In this document: positions 37,483-45,841 of the stretch, one piece after another
Numbering within the stretch: position 1 is the stretch's first letter
Layout: every line of letters starts with the position of its first letter
Assembly: GCF_002245535.1 (NCBI RefSeq)
Contig: NZ_NKCN01000003.1
Span: 310,001-374,000, forward strand
Length of the DNA: 64,000 bases
Reading direction: 5' to 3'
Source: Mycobacterium lehmannii
GTDB taxonomy: Bacteria; Actinomycetota; Actinomycetes; Mycobacteriales; Mycobacteriaceae
Program-made: the position numbers and the translations under genes
The notes under the pieces: model-generated
Database searches by the model: none
Told to the model about the DNA's origin: nothing
The model's input: the letters and a program-made list of their open reading frames with translations, nothing else

Positions 37483-38538
37483 ATGACGAACGCGATCGTC
37501 GTGCGCGGCGCGAACAAGCACTACGGTGACTTCGCCGCGCTGGACAACGTCGACTTCGAGGTGCCGTCCGGTTCGCTGACCGCGCTGCTCGGACCCAGCG
37601 GGTCGGGTAAGTCGACGCTGCTGCGGGCCATCGCCGGGCTGGATCAGCCCGATTCCGGCACCGTGACGATCAACGGCCGCGACGTCACCGACGTGCCACC
37701 GCAGCGGCGCGGTATCGGGTTCGTGTTCCAGCACTATGCGGCGTTCAAGCACCTGTCAGTGCGCGACAACGTCGCGTTCGGGCTGAAGATCCGCAAGCGG
37801 CCCAAGTCCGAAATCAAACAGAAGGTCGACAATCTCCTCGAAGTGGTGGGGCTGGCCGGTTTCCAGACTCGCTACCCGAACCAACTTTCCGGCGGCCAGC
37901 GCCAGCGCATGGCGCTGGCCCGCGCGCTGGCCGTCGACCCGCAAGTGCTGTTGCTGGACGAACCGTTCGGGGCGCTGGACGCCAAAGTGCGCGAGGACCT
38001 TCGGGCCTGGCTGCGTCGGCTGCATGAAGAGGTGCACGTCACCACGGTGCTGGTGACGCACGATCAGTCCGAGGCGCTCGACGTCGCCGACCGGATCGCG
38101 GTGCTCAACAAGGGCCGCATCGAGCAGGTCGGTTCTCCCGAAGAGGTTTACGACTCACCGGCCAACGCTTTCGTGATGTCGTTTCTCGGTGCGGTTTCCT
38201 CGCTGAATGGTGCGCTGGTTCGGCCGCACGACATCCGCGTCGGCCGCAACCCGGACATGGCGATCGGCTCCAGCGATGACTCGGTGAAGTCCACGGGTGT
38301 GTTGCGCGCGACCATCGACCGAATCGTCATGCTGGGCTTCGAAGTTCGTGTCGAGTTGCACAGCGCTACCGACCAGACGCCGTTCACCGCGCAGATCACC
38401 CGTGGTGACGCCGAGGCGCTCGCCCTCAAGGAGGGGGACACCGTCTACGTCCGCGCCACCCGGGTGCCGCCGTTGCCGGGCGGCACGCACGTCCCGCCGA
38501 GCGACGATGCCGACGACGAGGCGTTGACAAAGGCCTGA
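37483..38538 (+). CDS. cysA: Sulfate ABC transporter ATP-binding protein
   Basis: 351 residues. Walker [12 protein letters not shown]-loop FVFQHYAAF, signature [15 protein letters not shown], Walker [13 protein letters not shown] and switch His in [10 protein letters not shown]. The C-terminal TOBE-like domain (about 240-340) is present. It drives sulfate import with CysT/CysW. A GGGAGAAAAG site precedes the ATG. A palindrome follows the gene. Confidence 0.96.
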   Translation: MTNAIVVRGANKHYGDFAALDNVDFEVPSGSLTALLGPSGSGKSTLLRAIAGLDQPDSGTVTINGRDVTDVPPQRRGIGFVFQHYAAFKHLSVRDNVAFGLKIRKRPKSEIKQKVDNLLEVVGLAGFQTRYPNQLSGGQRQRMALARALAVDPQVLLLDEPFGALDAKVREDLRAWLRRLHEEVHVTTVLVTHDQSEALDVADRIAVLNKGRIEQVGSPEEVYDSPANAFVMSFLGAVSSLNGALVRPHDIRVGRNPDMAIGSSDDSVKSTGVLRATIDRIVMLGFEVRVELHSATDQTPFTAQITRGDAEALALKEGDTVYVRATRVPPLPGGTHVPPSDDADDEALTKA

Positions 38539-38551
38539 TTCAGCTGGGCAA

Positions 38552-38573
38552 GAATGGGGCAATTGCCCCATTC
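38552..38573. terminator. Perfect 22-base palindrome after cysA
   Basis: Eight-base arms GAATGGGG and CCCCATTC flank CAATTG, and the whole 22 bases are self-complementary. As RNA it is a compact hairpin ending the subI-cysTWA transcript. As DNA it could equally be an operator of the following methyltransferase gene, 32 bases away. Confidence 0.6.
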
Positions 38574-38605
38574 CGCGGGTCTGATTTCCTGGTTGTGTTG
38601 CTCGC

Positions 38606-39673
38606 ATGAACACCAGCACCCCGACCCAGGTCGATCCGGACAAACTGATGCAATTCGGCTTCCGCGCGGTCGATGAGGCCGGCGCGGCACTCAACTGCGC
38701 CCTCGTCGTGATGGGCGACCGCCTCGGGTACTACCGGTCGCTTGTCGAGCACGGGCCGAGTACCCCCGCCGAGATGGCCGAACGCACCGGCACCGACGAG
38801 CACTACGCCAGGGAGTGGCTCAACGCCCAAACCGCAGGCGCCTTCGTCGAATACCACCCGGCGACCGGTCGCTATCGATTGCCGGCCGAGCAAGCCGTCG
38901 CGCTCACCGACGAAACAAGCCCGGCCTTCGTCGGCGGTCTCTTCCAGATCGCGCACGGAACCGCATCGGATGCCGGACGCGTCTTCGAGGCGGCCCGCGC
39001 AGGCGTCGGCGTCGCTTGGGGGGATCACAATTCCGACGTCCACGTCGGGTGCGAACGGTTCTTCCGCCCGACCTACGCCGCACATCTCGTGGACGATTGG
39101 ATCCCTTCGTTGGACGGTGTCGTCGAAAAACTCAGGAGCGGCGCCCGTGTCGCCGATGTCGGTTGTGGACACGGAGCGTCGACGCTGCTGATGGCCGAAG
39201 GCTTTCCCGCCTCGACGTTCGTCGGCGTGGACGGCCATGCGGAATCCATCGAGGTGGCCCGCGAGCGAAACGGGATGCCGGGAGCGGTCAGCTTCCAGAC
39301 CGCGGCCGCGGACGCGTTCGCGGGTGGGCCGTACGACCTGGTCACGATGTTCGACTGCTTGCACGACATGGGCGATCCGATCGGCGCCGCACGCCACGTG
39401 CGGGAGGTCATCGCCGAGGACGGCACATGGATGGTGGTCGAGCCGGCCGCCGGCGACCGGGTGGAAGACAACCTCAACCCGATCGGGCGCGCGTACTACG
39501 GCTTTTCCACGTTGCTGTGCACACCGTCGTCATTGGCTCAACCGGTCGGGACGGCGCTCGGCACTCAGGCCGGCCCGGCCCGCATTCGAGATGTCGTGAC
39601 AGCGGCCGGATTCCGACGGTTCCGGCTGGCCGCGCAGACGCCGTTCAACAACGTATTCGAGGTCCGGCCCTGA
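38606..39673 (+). CDS. Class I SAM-dependent methyltransferase with N-terminal winged helix
   Basis: 355 residues. The N-terminal winged-helix domain (AEMAERTGTDEHYAREWLNAQTAGAF) is followed by the Rossmann methyltransferase core with motif I VADVGCGHGAST and FVGVDGHAESIEVARERN. The build matches Rv2258c-type proteins, whose substrate is unsettled. Not part of the sulfur pathway by function as far as can be seen; no counterpart at this site in M. tuberculosis. Ends three bases from the convergent chelatase gene. Confidence 0.85.
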   Translation: MNTSTPTQVDPDKLMQFGFRAVDEAGAALNCALVVMGDRLGYYRSLVEHGPSTPAEMAERTGTDEHYAREWLNAQTAGAFVEYHPATGRYRLPAEQAVALTDETSPAFVGGLFQIAHGTASDAGRVFEAARAGVGVAWGDHNSDVHVGCERFFRPTYAAHLVDDWIPSLDGVVEKLRSGARVADVGCGHGASTLLMAEGFPASTFVGVDGHAESIEVARERNGMPGAVSFQTAAADAFAGGPYDLVTMFDCLHDMGDPIGAARHVREVIAEDGTWMVVEPAAGDRVEDNLNPIGRAYYGFSTLLCTPSSLAQPVGTALGTQAGPARIRDVVTAAGFRRFRLAAQTPFNNVFEVRP

Positions 39674-39676
39674 GGA

Positions 39677-40384
39677 CTACGCAGCGACGGTCTGAGTGGC
39701 GGTGATCGCGTCGTACCGGTCCATCACCGTCGCCGCGACGAGGTTGTGCGATCCGAGCGGTTCGGCCATCGCAATACCTTGAGCCCCAGCGTATTCGGCG
39801 ACGCGATCGGTGATCCGGCCGTGCGCCAGAAACCACGGGGCGATGACCAGGCGTCGGGCCCCGCGGGCACGCAGGTGGGCGGCGGTCTCCGGGATACTCG
39901 CATACGGTCCGGTGGCGAACGCGACTTCGGCTCCCGCCCAGCGCGTTCCAGAGCGCAGGGACTGAGCGACCGTGGCGGTCCTGGCGTTCGCGGCGAGATG
40001 TGACGAGCCGACCGCGACGACGAGGACGCCAAGGCCGTCGTCGTCGGGGGAGACCCCGAGCTCGGCCAGTCGCTGCCGCAGCACGCTCAACAGCGCTGGG
40101 TCCTCGCCGAGCACCTCGGCCCGATCGACCACCGCGCCCGACTGCTCGACGACCGAAGGGATGTCGACCCGCGCGTGAAAAGCGCTGGCCAACAGGAAGG
40201 GTACGACCACGGCCGGGGCGTGCAGCCCGCTCAGGGTGTCGAGCAGGCTGGGGCCGTTCTGTTCCAGGAACGCCGGACGCACGTCGAGCCACGGACGCAG
40301 ACGCCGAATCCGGCCTGCCACCGCATGCGTCACCGCCGCCGAGCGTGGGTCGGCGCTGCCGTGCGCGGTCAGCACGAGGGTCAC
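39677..40384 (-). CDS. Sirohydrochlorin/CbiX-type chelatase (Rv2393-like)
   Basis: 235 residues starting VTLVLTAHGSADPRSAA, with the metal-ligand histidines of the CbiX/SirB family in TAHGSADPR and PFLLASAFHARVDIP, and a second lobe (VVAVGSSHLAANARTATVA). It inserts ferrous iron into sirohydrochlorin to make siroheme, the cofactor of the sulfite reductase encoded two genes upstream. GTG start seven bases after the cysH stop, so one operon. Confidence 0.88.
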   Translation of the reverse strand: MTLVLTAHGSADPRSAAVTHAVAGRIRRLRPWLDVRPAFLEQNGPSLLDTLSGLHAPAVVVPFLLASAFHARVDIPSVVEQSGAVVDRAEVLGEDPALLSVLRQRLAELGVSPDDDGLGVLVVAVGSSHLAANARTATVAQSLRSGTRWAGAEVAFATGPYASIPETAAHLRARGARRLVIAPWFLAHGRITDRVAEYAGAQGIAMAEPLGSHNLVAATVMDRYDAITATQTVAA

Positions 40385-40391
40385 AGTGACC

Positions 40392-41096
40392 TCACGATGC
40401 GTGCAGCCCGCATTCGATCTTGCCGGTGCCTGCCCAGCGGCCGCTGCGCGGGTCGGCGCCTTCGAGGGGCTTGGCTGTGCACGGTGCGCAGCCGATCGAC
40501 GGATAGCCCTCGTAGACGAGCGGATTGACGAGCACGCCGTGGGTGTCGATGTAGTTCTGCATGTCCTCGTCGGTCCAGGCCGCCAACGGATTGATCTTCA
40601 CCAGCCCGAAAGCCTTGTCCCAGCTGATGAACGGCGCGTTGGCGCGCGTGGGCGCCTCGACGCGGCGGATGCCGGTCACCCAGGCCGAGTAACCGCGCAG
40701 CGCCGCCGAAAGCGGCTCGACCTTGCGCATGCGGCAGCACTCGTTGGGCTCGCGCGCGAACAGGTCCTTGCCGAACAACTCGTTCTGCTCGGCCACGCTC
40801 TTCTCGGCGGTGACGTTGACGATGTTGACGTCGTAGACCGCCTCGACGGCGTCGCGGGTACCGATCGTCTCGACGAAGTGGTACCCCGTGTCGAGGAAGA
40901 GGATGTCCACGCCGGGCCGCACCTTGGCAGCCAGATCGATCAACACGGCGTCCTGCATGTTCGACGCCACCACGTAACTCCCGCCGAAATTCTCGTCGGT
41001 CCAGCGCAGCAGCTCCTCTGCGCTTGCGCCCTCGAGTTCGCCCGCGGCGCGCTCGGCGAGCGCCTGCAGATCGGCCTCCGTGGTCAAATCGGTCAC
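40392..41096 (-). CDS. cysH: Assimilatory adenylylsulfate (APS) reductase
   Basis: 234 residues. The two cysteine pairs ECCRMRKVEPL and IGCAPCTAKP hold the [4Fe-4S] cluster that marks APS rather than PAPS reductases, and KIECGLHAS near the end carries the catalytic cysteine. SYVVASNMQDAVLIDL is the PP-loop region. It reduces APS to sulfite, which SirA then takes to sulfide. The GTG start overlaps the sirA stop. Confidence 0.95.
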   Translation of the reverse strand: MTDLTTEADLQALAERAAGELEGASAEELLRWTDENFGGSYVVASNMQDAVLIDLAAKVRPGVDILFLDTGYHFVETIGTRDAVEAVYDVNIVNVTAEKSVAEQNELFGKDLFAREPNECCRMRKVEPLSAALRGYSAWVTGIRRVEAPTRANAPFISWDKAFGLVKINPLAAWTDEDMQNYIDTHGVLVNPLVYEGYPSIGCAPCTAKPLEGADPRSGRWAGTGKIECGLHAS

Positions 41097-42775
41097 CTCA
41101 AGTCCGCCTCGTCTGCTCGTATGGCCCACGTAGCGAAACGCTCGCCCTGCTCTCGTTGTTTCACGAAGTTGCGAACGACCCGGTCGATATAGTCGCCGAG
41201 CTCACTGGACAGCACCTTGTGTTGGCGCAGCTTGCGGCCGAACCCGCTGTCCAAACCGAGGCTTCCGCCCAGGTGTACCTGGAAACCCTCGACCGAGTTG
41301 CCGTCACCGTCGTCGACCATCTGGCCCTTGAACCCGATGTCGGCGACCTGGATGCGCGCGCACGAGTTCGGGCAGCCGTTGATATTCACGGTGATCGGCA
41401 CGTCGAGCTGCGCGTTGATGTCCTCGAGCCGCTTCTCCAGCTCGGGGACCAGAACCTGCGCGCGGGTCCGCGTCTCGGTGAACGACAACTTGCAGAACTC
41501 GATACCCGTGCAGGCCATCAGGTTCTTGCGCCAGTGCGACGGCTCCGGCGGCAGCCCGAGTGCCTCGAGGCCCGAGGTCAGCTCGGCGAGCTTGTCATCG
41601 GGCACGTCGAGGATGATCAGCTTCTGGTAAGGGGTGAACCGGATGCGGTCCGACCCCGCCGCCTCGGCGAGATCGGCCACCTTGGTCAGGATGGTGCCGG
41701 AGACCCTGCCCGCGATGGGTGCGACGCCGACGGCGTTGCGCCCGTTCTTCAGTTTCTGGATGCCGACATGGTCGATCGGGTGTTTGACCGGTTCGGGTGC
41801 GGGCCCGTCGATCAGCTTGCGACCCAGGTACTCGTCCTCGAGCACCTGGCGGAACTTTTCGACGCCCCAGTCCTTGATCAGGAACTTGAGCCGGGCCTTG
41901 GACCGCAGCCGCCGATACCCGTAGTCGCGGAAAACCGCAGTGACCGCCTCCCACACGTCGGCCACCTCGTCAAGCGGAACCCACGCCCCGAGCCGCTGCG
42001 CCAGCATCGGGTTGGTTGACAGACCGCCACCCACCCACAGATCAAGCCCTGGGCCGTGTTCGGGGTGGTTCACCCCGATGAAGGAGATGTCGTTGACCTC
42101 GTGGGCGACGTCCTGCAGACCCGAGATCGCGGTCTTGTACTTGCGCGGCAGGTTGGAGTACTCGGGGTTGCCGATGTAGCGCCGCACGATCTCGTCGAGG
42201 GCGGGTGTCGGATCGAGCACTTCCTCCAGCGATTCGCCGGCCAGCGGTGAGCCCAGCATTCCTCGGGGGCAGTCGCCGCACGCCTCGGTGGTCTGCAGAC
42301 CGTGCGCGGCCAGCCGGTCCCAGATCTCGGGCACGTTCTCGACCTCGAGCCAGTGGTACTGCAGGTTCATCCGGTCGGAGATGTCGGCGGTGTCGCGGGC
42401 GAAGTCGATGGAGATCTGGCCCAGCGTGCGCAGCGCGGCGGCCGACAACGCCTTGCCGTCGCAGCGCACCCGCATCATGAAGTACTTGGCTTCGAGCAGG
42501 TCGGCGTTCTCGTCACCGGTCCACGTGCCGTCGTAGCCCTGCTCACGCTGGGTGTACAGGCCCATCCAGCGGAACCGGCCGCGCAGGTCCTGCTTGTCGA
42601 TGCCGTCGAAACCGGTCTTGGAGTAGATGTCGATGATGCGGGCGCGCACGTTGAGTGCGTCGTCGTCCTTCTTGAACTGCTCGTTGGCGTTGAGCGGCTC
42701 GCGGTAACCGTGGGCCCACTGGCCCTCGGCGCGGGGCTTCTTTGCGGGTTTCGGCTTGGATTCCGCTGTGGTCAT
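41093..42775 (-). CDS. sirA: Ferredoxin-dependent sulfite reductase (siroheme)
   Basis: 560 residues, the size of M. tuberculosis SirA/NirA. The siroheme/[4Fe-4S] cysteines are visible in MACTGIEFCKLSFTETR and NINGCPNSCARIQVADIG; DCPRGMLGSPL and YNLPRKYK-like SNLPRKYKTAISG blocks bind siroheme and sulfite. It reduces sulfite to sulfide using ferredoxin. The ATG follows AGGAGCC, which is part of a hairpin. First full gene of the sirA-cysH-chelatase operon, downstream of a polycysteine leader ORF. Confidence 0.96.
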   Translation of the reverse strand: MTTAESKPKPAKKPRAEGQWAHGYREPLNANEQFKKDDDALNVRARIIDIYSKTGFDGIDKQDLRGRFRWMGLYTQREQGYDGTWTGDENADLLEAKYFMMRVRCDGKALSAAALRTLGQISIDFARDTADISDRMNLQYHWLEVENVPEIWDRLAAHGLQTTEACGDCPRGMLGSPLAGESLEEVLDPTPALDEIVRRYIGNPEYSNLPRKYKTAISGLQDVAHEVNDISFIGVNHPEHGPGLDLWVGGGLSTNPMLAQRLGAWVPLDEVADVWEAVTAVFRDYGYRRLRSKARLKFLIKDWGVEKFRQVLEDEYLGRKLIDGPAPEPVKHPIDHVGIQKLKNGRNAVGVAPIAGRVSGTILTKVADLAEAAGSDRIRFTPYQKLIILDVPDDKLAELTSGLEALGLPPEPSHWRKNLMACTGIEFCKLSFTETRTRAQVLVPELEKRLEDINAQLDVPITVNINGCPNSCARIQVADIGFKGQMVDDGDGNSVEGFQVHLGGSLGLDSGFGRKLRQHKVLSSELGDYIDRVVRNFVKQREQGERFATWAIRADEADLR

Positions 42776-42780
42776 GATTT

Positions 42781-42797
42781 GGCTCCTTTGAGGAGCC
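42781..42797 (-). promoter_or_regulatory. Hairpin sequestering the sirA ribosome-binding site
   Basis: On the complement GGCTCCT (42797-42791) pairs perfectly with AGGAGCC (42787-42781) across a CAA loop. The 3' arm is the ribosome-binding site, six bases before the ATG. With the hairpin closed, sirA should be poorly translated. Confidence 0.75.
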
Positions 42798-42884
42798 GGA
42801 TCGCGCGTCATCGCCGGGGCTGTCCGGCGGCGCAGATCCGGCGGCCAGCTGAAGTACGGGTGGGCTGGGTCTAGATCAAGCGCG

Positions 42885-42980
42885 TCAAGGCAGACAGCAA
42901 CACGTACACACGCGCTTGAAGTCGACGTGCCGACGCACCACCAGCGATACACGCTTGGGGAAGATGCGGGGGGCAGTCAC
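42885..42980 (-). CDS. Leaderless polycysteine leader ORF upstream of sirA
   Basis: Thirty-one codons from GTG (VTAPRIFPKRVSLVV...) ending Arg-Val-Cys-Thr-Cys-Cys-Cys-Leu-Pro before TGA, four Cys codons within five. CACAAT on the complement lies seven bases before the GTG, so it is probably leaderless; an ATG three codons upstream (42989) overlaps that hexamer. Same class as the subI leader. Controls sirA through the downstream hairpin (inference). Confidence 0.8.
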   Translation of the reverse strand: MTAPRIFPKRVSLVVRRHVDFKRVCTCCCLP

Positions 42981-42987
42981 GTCGGCC

Positions 42988-42993
42988 ATTGTG
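42988..42993 (-). promoter_or_regulatory. -10 hexamer of the sirA leader ORF
   Basis: CACAAT on the complement, one mismatch from TANNNT, ends seven bases before the GTG at 42980. Confidence 0.5.
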
Positions 42994-43023
42994 CCACGAA
43001 TCGCCGCACCTGCCCTAACCGGG

Positions 43024-43113
43024 CGAGATTTGCGCTCACGGCGAGCAGAACCTCGTCGAGATTGCATCCACGCATCAGAAGTTCGAGAGCACGCCTGCCT
43101 GAGTGCAATCTCG
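43024..43113. repeat. Inverted repeat with a duplicated arm upstream of hemW
   Basis: Arm 43057-43070 (CGAGATTGCATCCA) pairs at 12 of 14 positions with 43100-43113. A further copy of the left arm, CGAGATTTGCGCTCACG, lies at 43024-43040. The block fills the divergent region between the sirA leader and hemW. Confidence 0.55.
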
Positions 43114-43122
43114 CGGCAGGCG

Positions 43123-43128
43123 GACAAT
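43123..43128 (+). promoter_or_regulatory. -10 hexamer of hemW
   Basis: GACAAT ends seven bases before the hemW ATG, the spacing of a leaderless promoter. Confidence 0.45.
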
Positions 43129-43135
43129 TGCTGAC

Positions 43136-44323
43136 ATGGCCCGAACCGTAGCTGCCGAGAACAGTGCGCGGGTGCTGCCGGCGATGACCCCCGCGCGGGG
43201 GCGGCCGTTCGGCATCTACATCCACGTGCCGTTCTGCGCGACCCGCTGCGGCTACTGCGACTTCAACACCTACACACCCGGCGAGCTGGGCGGCGCGAAT
43301 CCGGACGGGTGGCTTGCGGCGCTGCGGATCGAGTTGGCGCAGGCGGCCGCGCACCTGGGCCGCATCCCACGGGTCGACAGCGTGTTCGTCGGCGGGGGCA
43401 CACCGTCGCTGCTGGGCGGGTCCGGCCTGGCCGCGGTTCTCGACGCCGTGCGCGCGCACTTCCCACTGGCGCCGGGTGCCGAGGTCACCACGGAAGCCAA
43501 CCCGGAATCGACGTCTCCGCAGCTGTTCGACCAGCTGCTGGCGGCCGGATACACCCGGGTCTCGCTGGGCATGCAGTCGGCGGCTGCCCATGTGTTGGCG
43601 GCCCTCGACCGCGCACACTCGCCGGGCCGGGCGCTCGCCGCGGCGCGGGAGGCCCGCGCGGCCGGGTTCGACCACGTCAACCTCGACCTGATCTACGGCA
43701 CGCCGGGGGAGTCCGACGACGACCTGCTGCGCTCGGTCGACACCGTCGTCGAGGCGGGCGTCGACCACGTCTCGGCCTACGCACTGGTCATCGAGGACGG
43801 CACGGCGATGGCCCGGCGGGTGCGCCGCGGCGAGCTCGTACCGACCGACGACGACGTGCTGGCCCGCCGCTACGAGTTGCTCGACGCGCGTCTGGTCGGC
43901 GCCGGTTTCGCCTGGTACGAGGTGTCGAACTGGAGCAGGCCCGGCGGTGAGTGCCAGCACAACATCGGCTACTGGAACGGCGGCCAGTGGTGGGGTGCCG
44001 GACCGGGTGCGCACGGTTTCGTCGACTCCGTGCGCTGGTGGAACGTCAAGCATCCGAGCGCGTACGCCCAAACGTTGACCGATGGTCGACTGCCGGTCGC
44101 CGATTACGAGCACCTCGACGCCGGCACGCTGCACATCGAGGACGTGATGCTGCGGGTGCGGTTGCGTGACGGGCTGCCGGCGAACGTGCTCAGTGCGCCC
44201 GAGCGGGAGCGCGCCGACGTCGCGGTCGCCGACGGGCTGTTGAGCCGCGCCGGGGACCGTCTGGTGCTCACCGACCGCGGCCGGCTGCTGGCCGACGCGG
44301 TGGTCCGCGACCTGCTGGACTGA
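43136..44323 (+). CDS. hemW: Radical SAM heme chaperone HemW
   Basis: 395 residues. The radical SAM cluster motif CATRCGYC lies in IYIHVPFCATRCGYCDFNTYT, with VFVGGGTPSLL, TTEANPES and SLGMQSAA following. It was formerly annotated hemN, but the HemN-specific N-terminal substrate-binding segment is absent; HemW proteins bind heme and deliver it to membrane hemoproteins. Counterpart of Rv2388c. The ATG is seven bases after a -10 hexamer and has no ribosome-binding site. Confidence 0.93.
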   Translation: MARTVAAENSARVLPAMTPARGRPFGIYIHVPFCATRCGYCDFNTYTPGELGGANPDGWLAALRIELAQAAAHLGRIPRVDSVFVGGGTPSLLGGSGLAAVLDAVRAHFPLAPGAEVTTEANPESTSPQLFDQLLAAGYTRVSLGMQSAAAHVLAALDRAHSPGRALAAAREARAAGFDHVNLDLIYGTPGESDDDLLRSVDTVVEAGVDHVSAYALVIEDGTAMARRVRRGELVPTDDDVLARRYELLDARLVGAGFAWYEVSNWSRPGGECQHNIGYWNGGQWWGAGPGAHGFVDSVRWWNVKHPSAYAQTLTDGRLPVADYEHLDAGTLHIEDVMLRVRLRDGLPANVLSAPERERADVAVADGLLSRAGDRLVLTDRGRLLADAVVRDLLD

Positions 44324-44441
44324 CCGCCGGGTCGCTTCGGCTCCAAAATTCGCCCATAAGCTCACGTTCGCGCGCCGGACATTGAACGATTCTCTGGTGG
44401 ACGTCGTAGTGATCAGCGATGACGACTGCGGTGGATGAGCG

Positions 44442-44957
44442 ATGACTCCCGACCCCGCGCGGGCCGAGTTGCTGCGCGCGATTCACGACGAGCACAGCCA
44501 GGCGCTGCTGCGATACGTGCTGCGGCTGACCCGCGGCGATACGCCGTTCGCCGAGGACGTGGTGCAGGAAGCGCTGCTGAGGCTGTGGCGCAAACCCGAG
44601 ATCCTGCAACAGCCGGGCGACGCCGCGCGGGCATGGCTGTTCACCGTCGCACGCAACCTCGTCATCGACGACCGACGCAGCGCTCGGTTCAGCCGGGAAC
44701 TGCAGACCGACGACCTGCCCGAGCGGCCGTCACTCGACGCGATCGGTCCCGCGGTCGACAAGTGGGTGCTGGCCGAGGCGCTGAAATCGCTCAGCGCCGA
44801 CCACCGCACCGCCATAGTGCGCGCCTACTATTTCGGGCAAACTGTCGCCGACATCGCCGCACACGAGCGGATCGCCCCGGGCACCGTCAAGTCCAGGCTC
44901 CATTACGGGTTGCGGGCGTTGCGGATGGCGCTGCAGGAAAGGGGGGTGGTCCAATGA
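44442..44957 (+). CDS. ECF RNA polymerase sigma factor, SigL-like
   Basis: 171 residues with sigma region 2 (EDVVQEALLRLWRKPEILQQPGDAARAWLFTVARNLVIDDRR) and region 4 (LSADHRTAIVRAYYFGQTVADIAAHERIAPGTVKSRLHYGLRALR), no extra domain. Nearest remembered match is M. tuberculosis SigL, encoded elsewhere in that genome. The cognate anti-sigma gene overlaps its stop. It is unclear whether it controls the siderophore locus next door; no ECF promoter motif was seen there. The 118 bases upstream hold no other gene. Confidence 0.88.
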   Translation: MTPDPARAELLRAIHDEHSQALLRYVLRLTRGDTPFAEDVVQEALLRLWRKPEILQQPGDAARAWLFTVARNLVIDDRRSARFSRELQTDDLPERPSLDAIGPAVDKWVLAEALKSLSADHRTAIVRAYYFGQTVADIAAHERIAPGTVKSRLHYGLRALRMALQERGVVQ

Positions 44958-45661
44958 GCGACAAGTTCGACCGGACACCCGTCGCCGACCTCGCCGAATG
45001 GGATGCGGCCTACGTGCTCGGCGCGCTGAGCCCGGAGGACCGTCGCGCCTACGAGGACTACCTCGCCGCGAACCCGGCGCGTGCCGCCGAGGTGGCAGGC
45101 CTGGCCGAGATGCCCGCGATGCTGGCCGCGCTCAGCCGCGAGGAGGCCGCGGCACTGATCGATGCGGACGAGGGGTCCGCTGTCGATCACTCAGCTGACG
45201 TCGCCTCACTGGCGCAGGCCGCCGCCAAGCGACAACGGCGCTCACGGCGCACGATGCTCGCGGCGACCATCGCGGTTGCGGCGGCTCTGGCGGTCCTCGG
45301 CGGCGTCGTGGGCGCGACGGTCTTTCCCCGCACGTCGTCGGTGCAGACGGTGGCGATGGAGCCGATGCAGCCCGGTCAGCGTCAGGGCCTGACCGCGCAG
45401 CTGGCGGTCACCGAGAAGAAGTGGGGCACCGAGCTCAACTGGGCCTGTGAGTACACCAAGGACTGGGCGCGCGACGTCGACAGCTACGACATCGTGGTGA
45501 CCACGCGCGACGGCGTCCAGACGACCGTGGGTTCGTGGCGTCCGGCCGGAGACGAGGCGACCGGGCTGTCGGCGGCGACAAGCATCCCCACCGCGGAGAT
45601 CCGCAGCATCGACATCCGGGTGTCGGGCAGCGACCAACCGCTCGCCGTCCGCACCTTGTGA
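44954..45661 (+). CDS. Membrane anti-sigma factor, RskA/RslA-like
   Basis: 235 residues. A cytoplasmic anti-sigma domain (DLAEWDAAYVLGALSPEDRRAYEDYLAANP) is followed by one membrane helix (TMLAATIAVAAALAVLGGVVGATVF, about 98-122) and an external domain of the anti-sigma-K type (EKKWGTELNWACEY...VVTTRDGVQTTVGSW). The HxxxCxxC zinc motif of RslA is missing: Tyr, Asn and Arg stand in its place. It should hold the sigma factor until external signalling triggers proteolysis. ATGA overlap with the sigma gene. Confidence 0.85.
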   Translation: MSDKFDRTPVADLAEWDAAYVLGALSPEDRRAYEDYLAANPARAAEVAGLAEMPAMLAALSREEAAALIDADEGSAVDHSADVASLAQAAAKRQRRSRRTMLAATIAVAAALAVLGGVVGATVFPRTSSVQTVAMEPMQPGQRQGLTAQLAVTEKKWGTELNWACEYTKDWARDVDSYDIVVTTRDGVQTTVGSWRPAGDEATGLSAATSIPTAEIRSIDIRVSGSDQPLAVRTL

Positions 45662-45713
45662 CGTTTCGTACGTGCCTCGACCGTCGGCGGATTGACGTCG
45701 CGGCAAGCTAATT

Positions 45714-45737
45714 CGAACGTGATCGGCACCACGTTCG
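45714..45737 (+). terminator. Hairpin after the anti-sigma gene
   Basis: CGAACGTG and CACGTTCG form a perfect eight-base stem around an eight-base loop, 52 bases after the anti-sigma stop. Probably separates it from the polyketide synthase gene. Confidence 0.5.
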
Positions 45738-45804
45738 GCAGGCCTGCGTAGGTTCCACAAATGAGCCCGGTTATGCCAGTATTGCGGCCATGGCGTGTGG
45801 CTTC

Positions 45805-45823
45805 TTAGGCAAGGCTATCCAGG
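45805..45823 (+). promoter_or_regulatory. Candidate IdeR iron box of the polyketide synthase gene
   Basis: TTAGGCAAGGCTATCCAGG matches the IdeR consensus TTAGGTTAGGCTAACCTAA at 13 of 19 positions, including the first five and the central AGGCTA. It ends 18 bases before the GTG. Iron-loaded IdeR bound here would repress the gene. Confidence 0.55.
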
Positions 45824-45841
45824 CTTCGGGACTCAGCTGAC

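Noticed and set aside
44383..44407. TGAACG followed by CGTCGT as a SigL-type autoregulated promoter.
   Set aside because: The spacer is only 13 bases, too short for a usual ECF promoter, so it was not listed.
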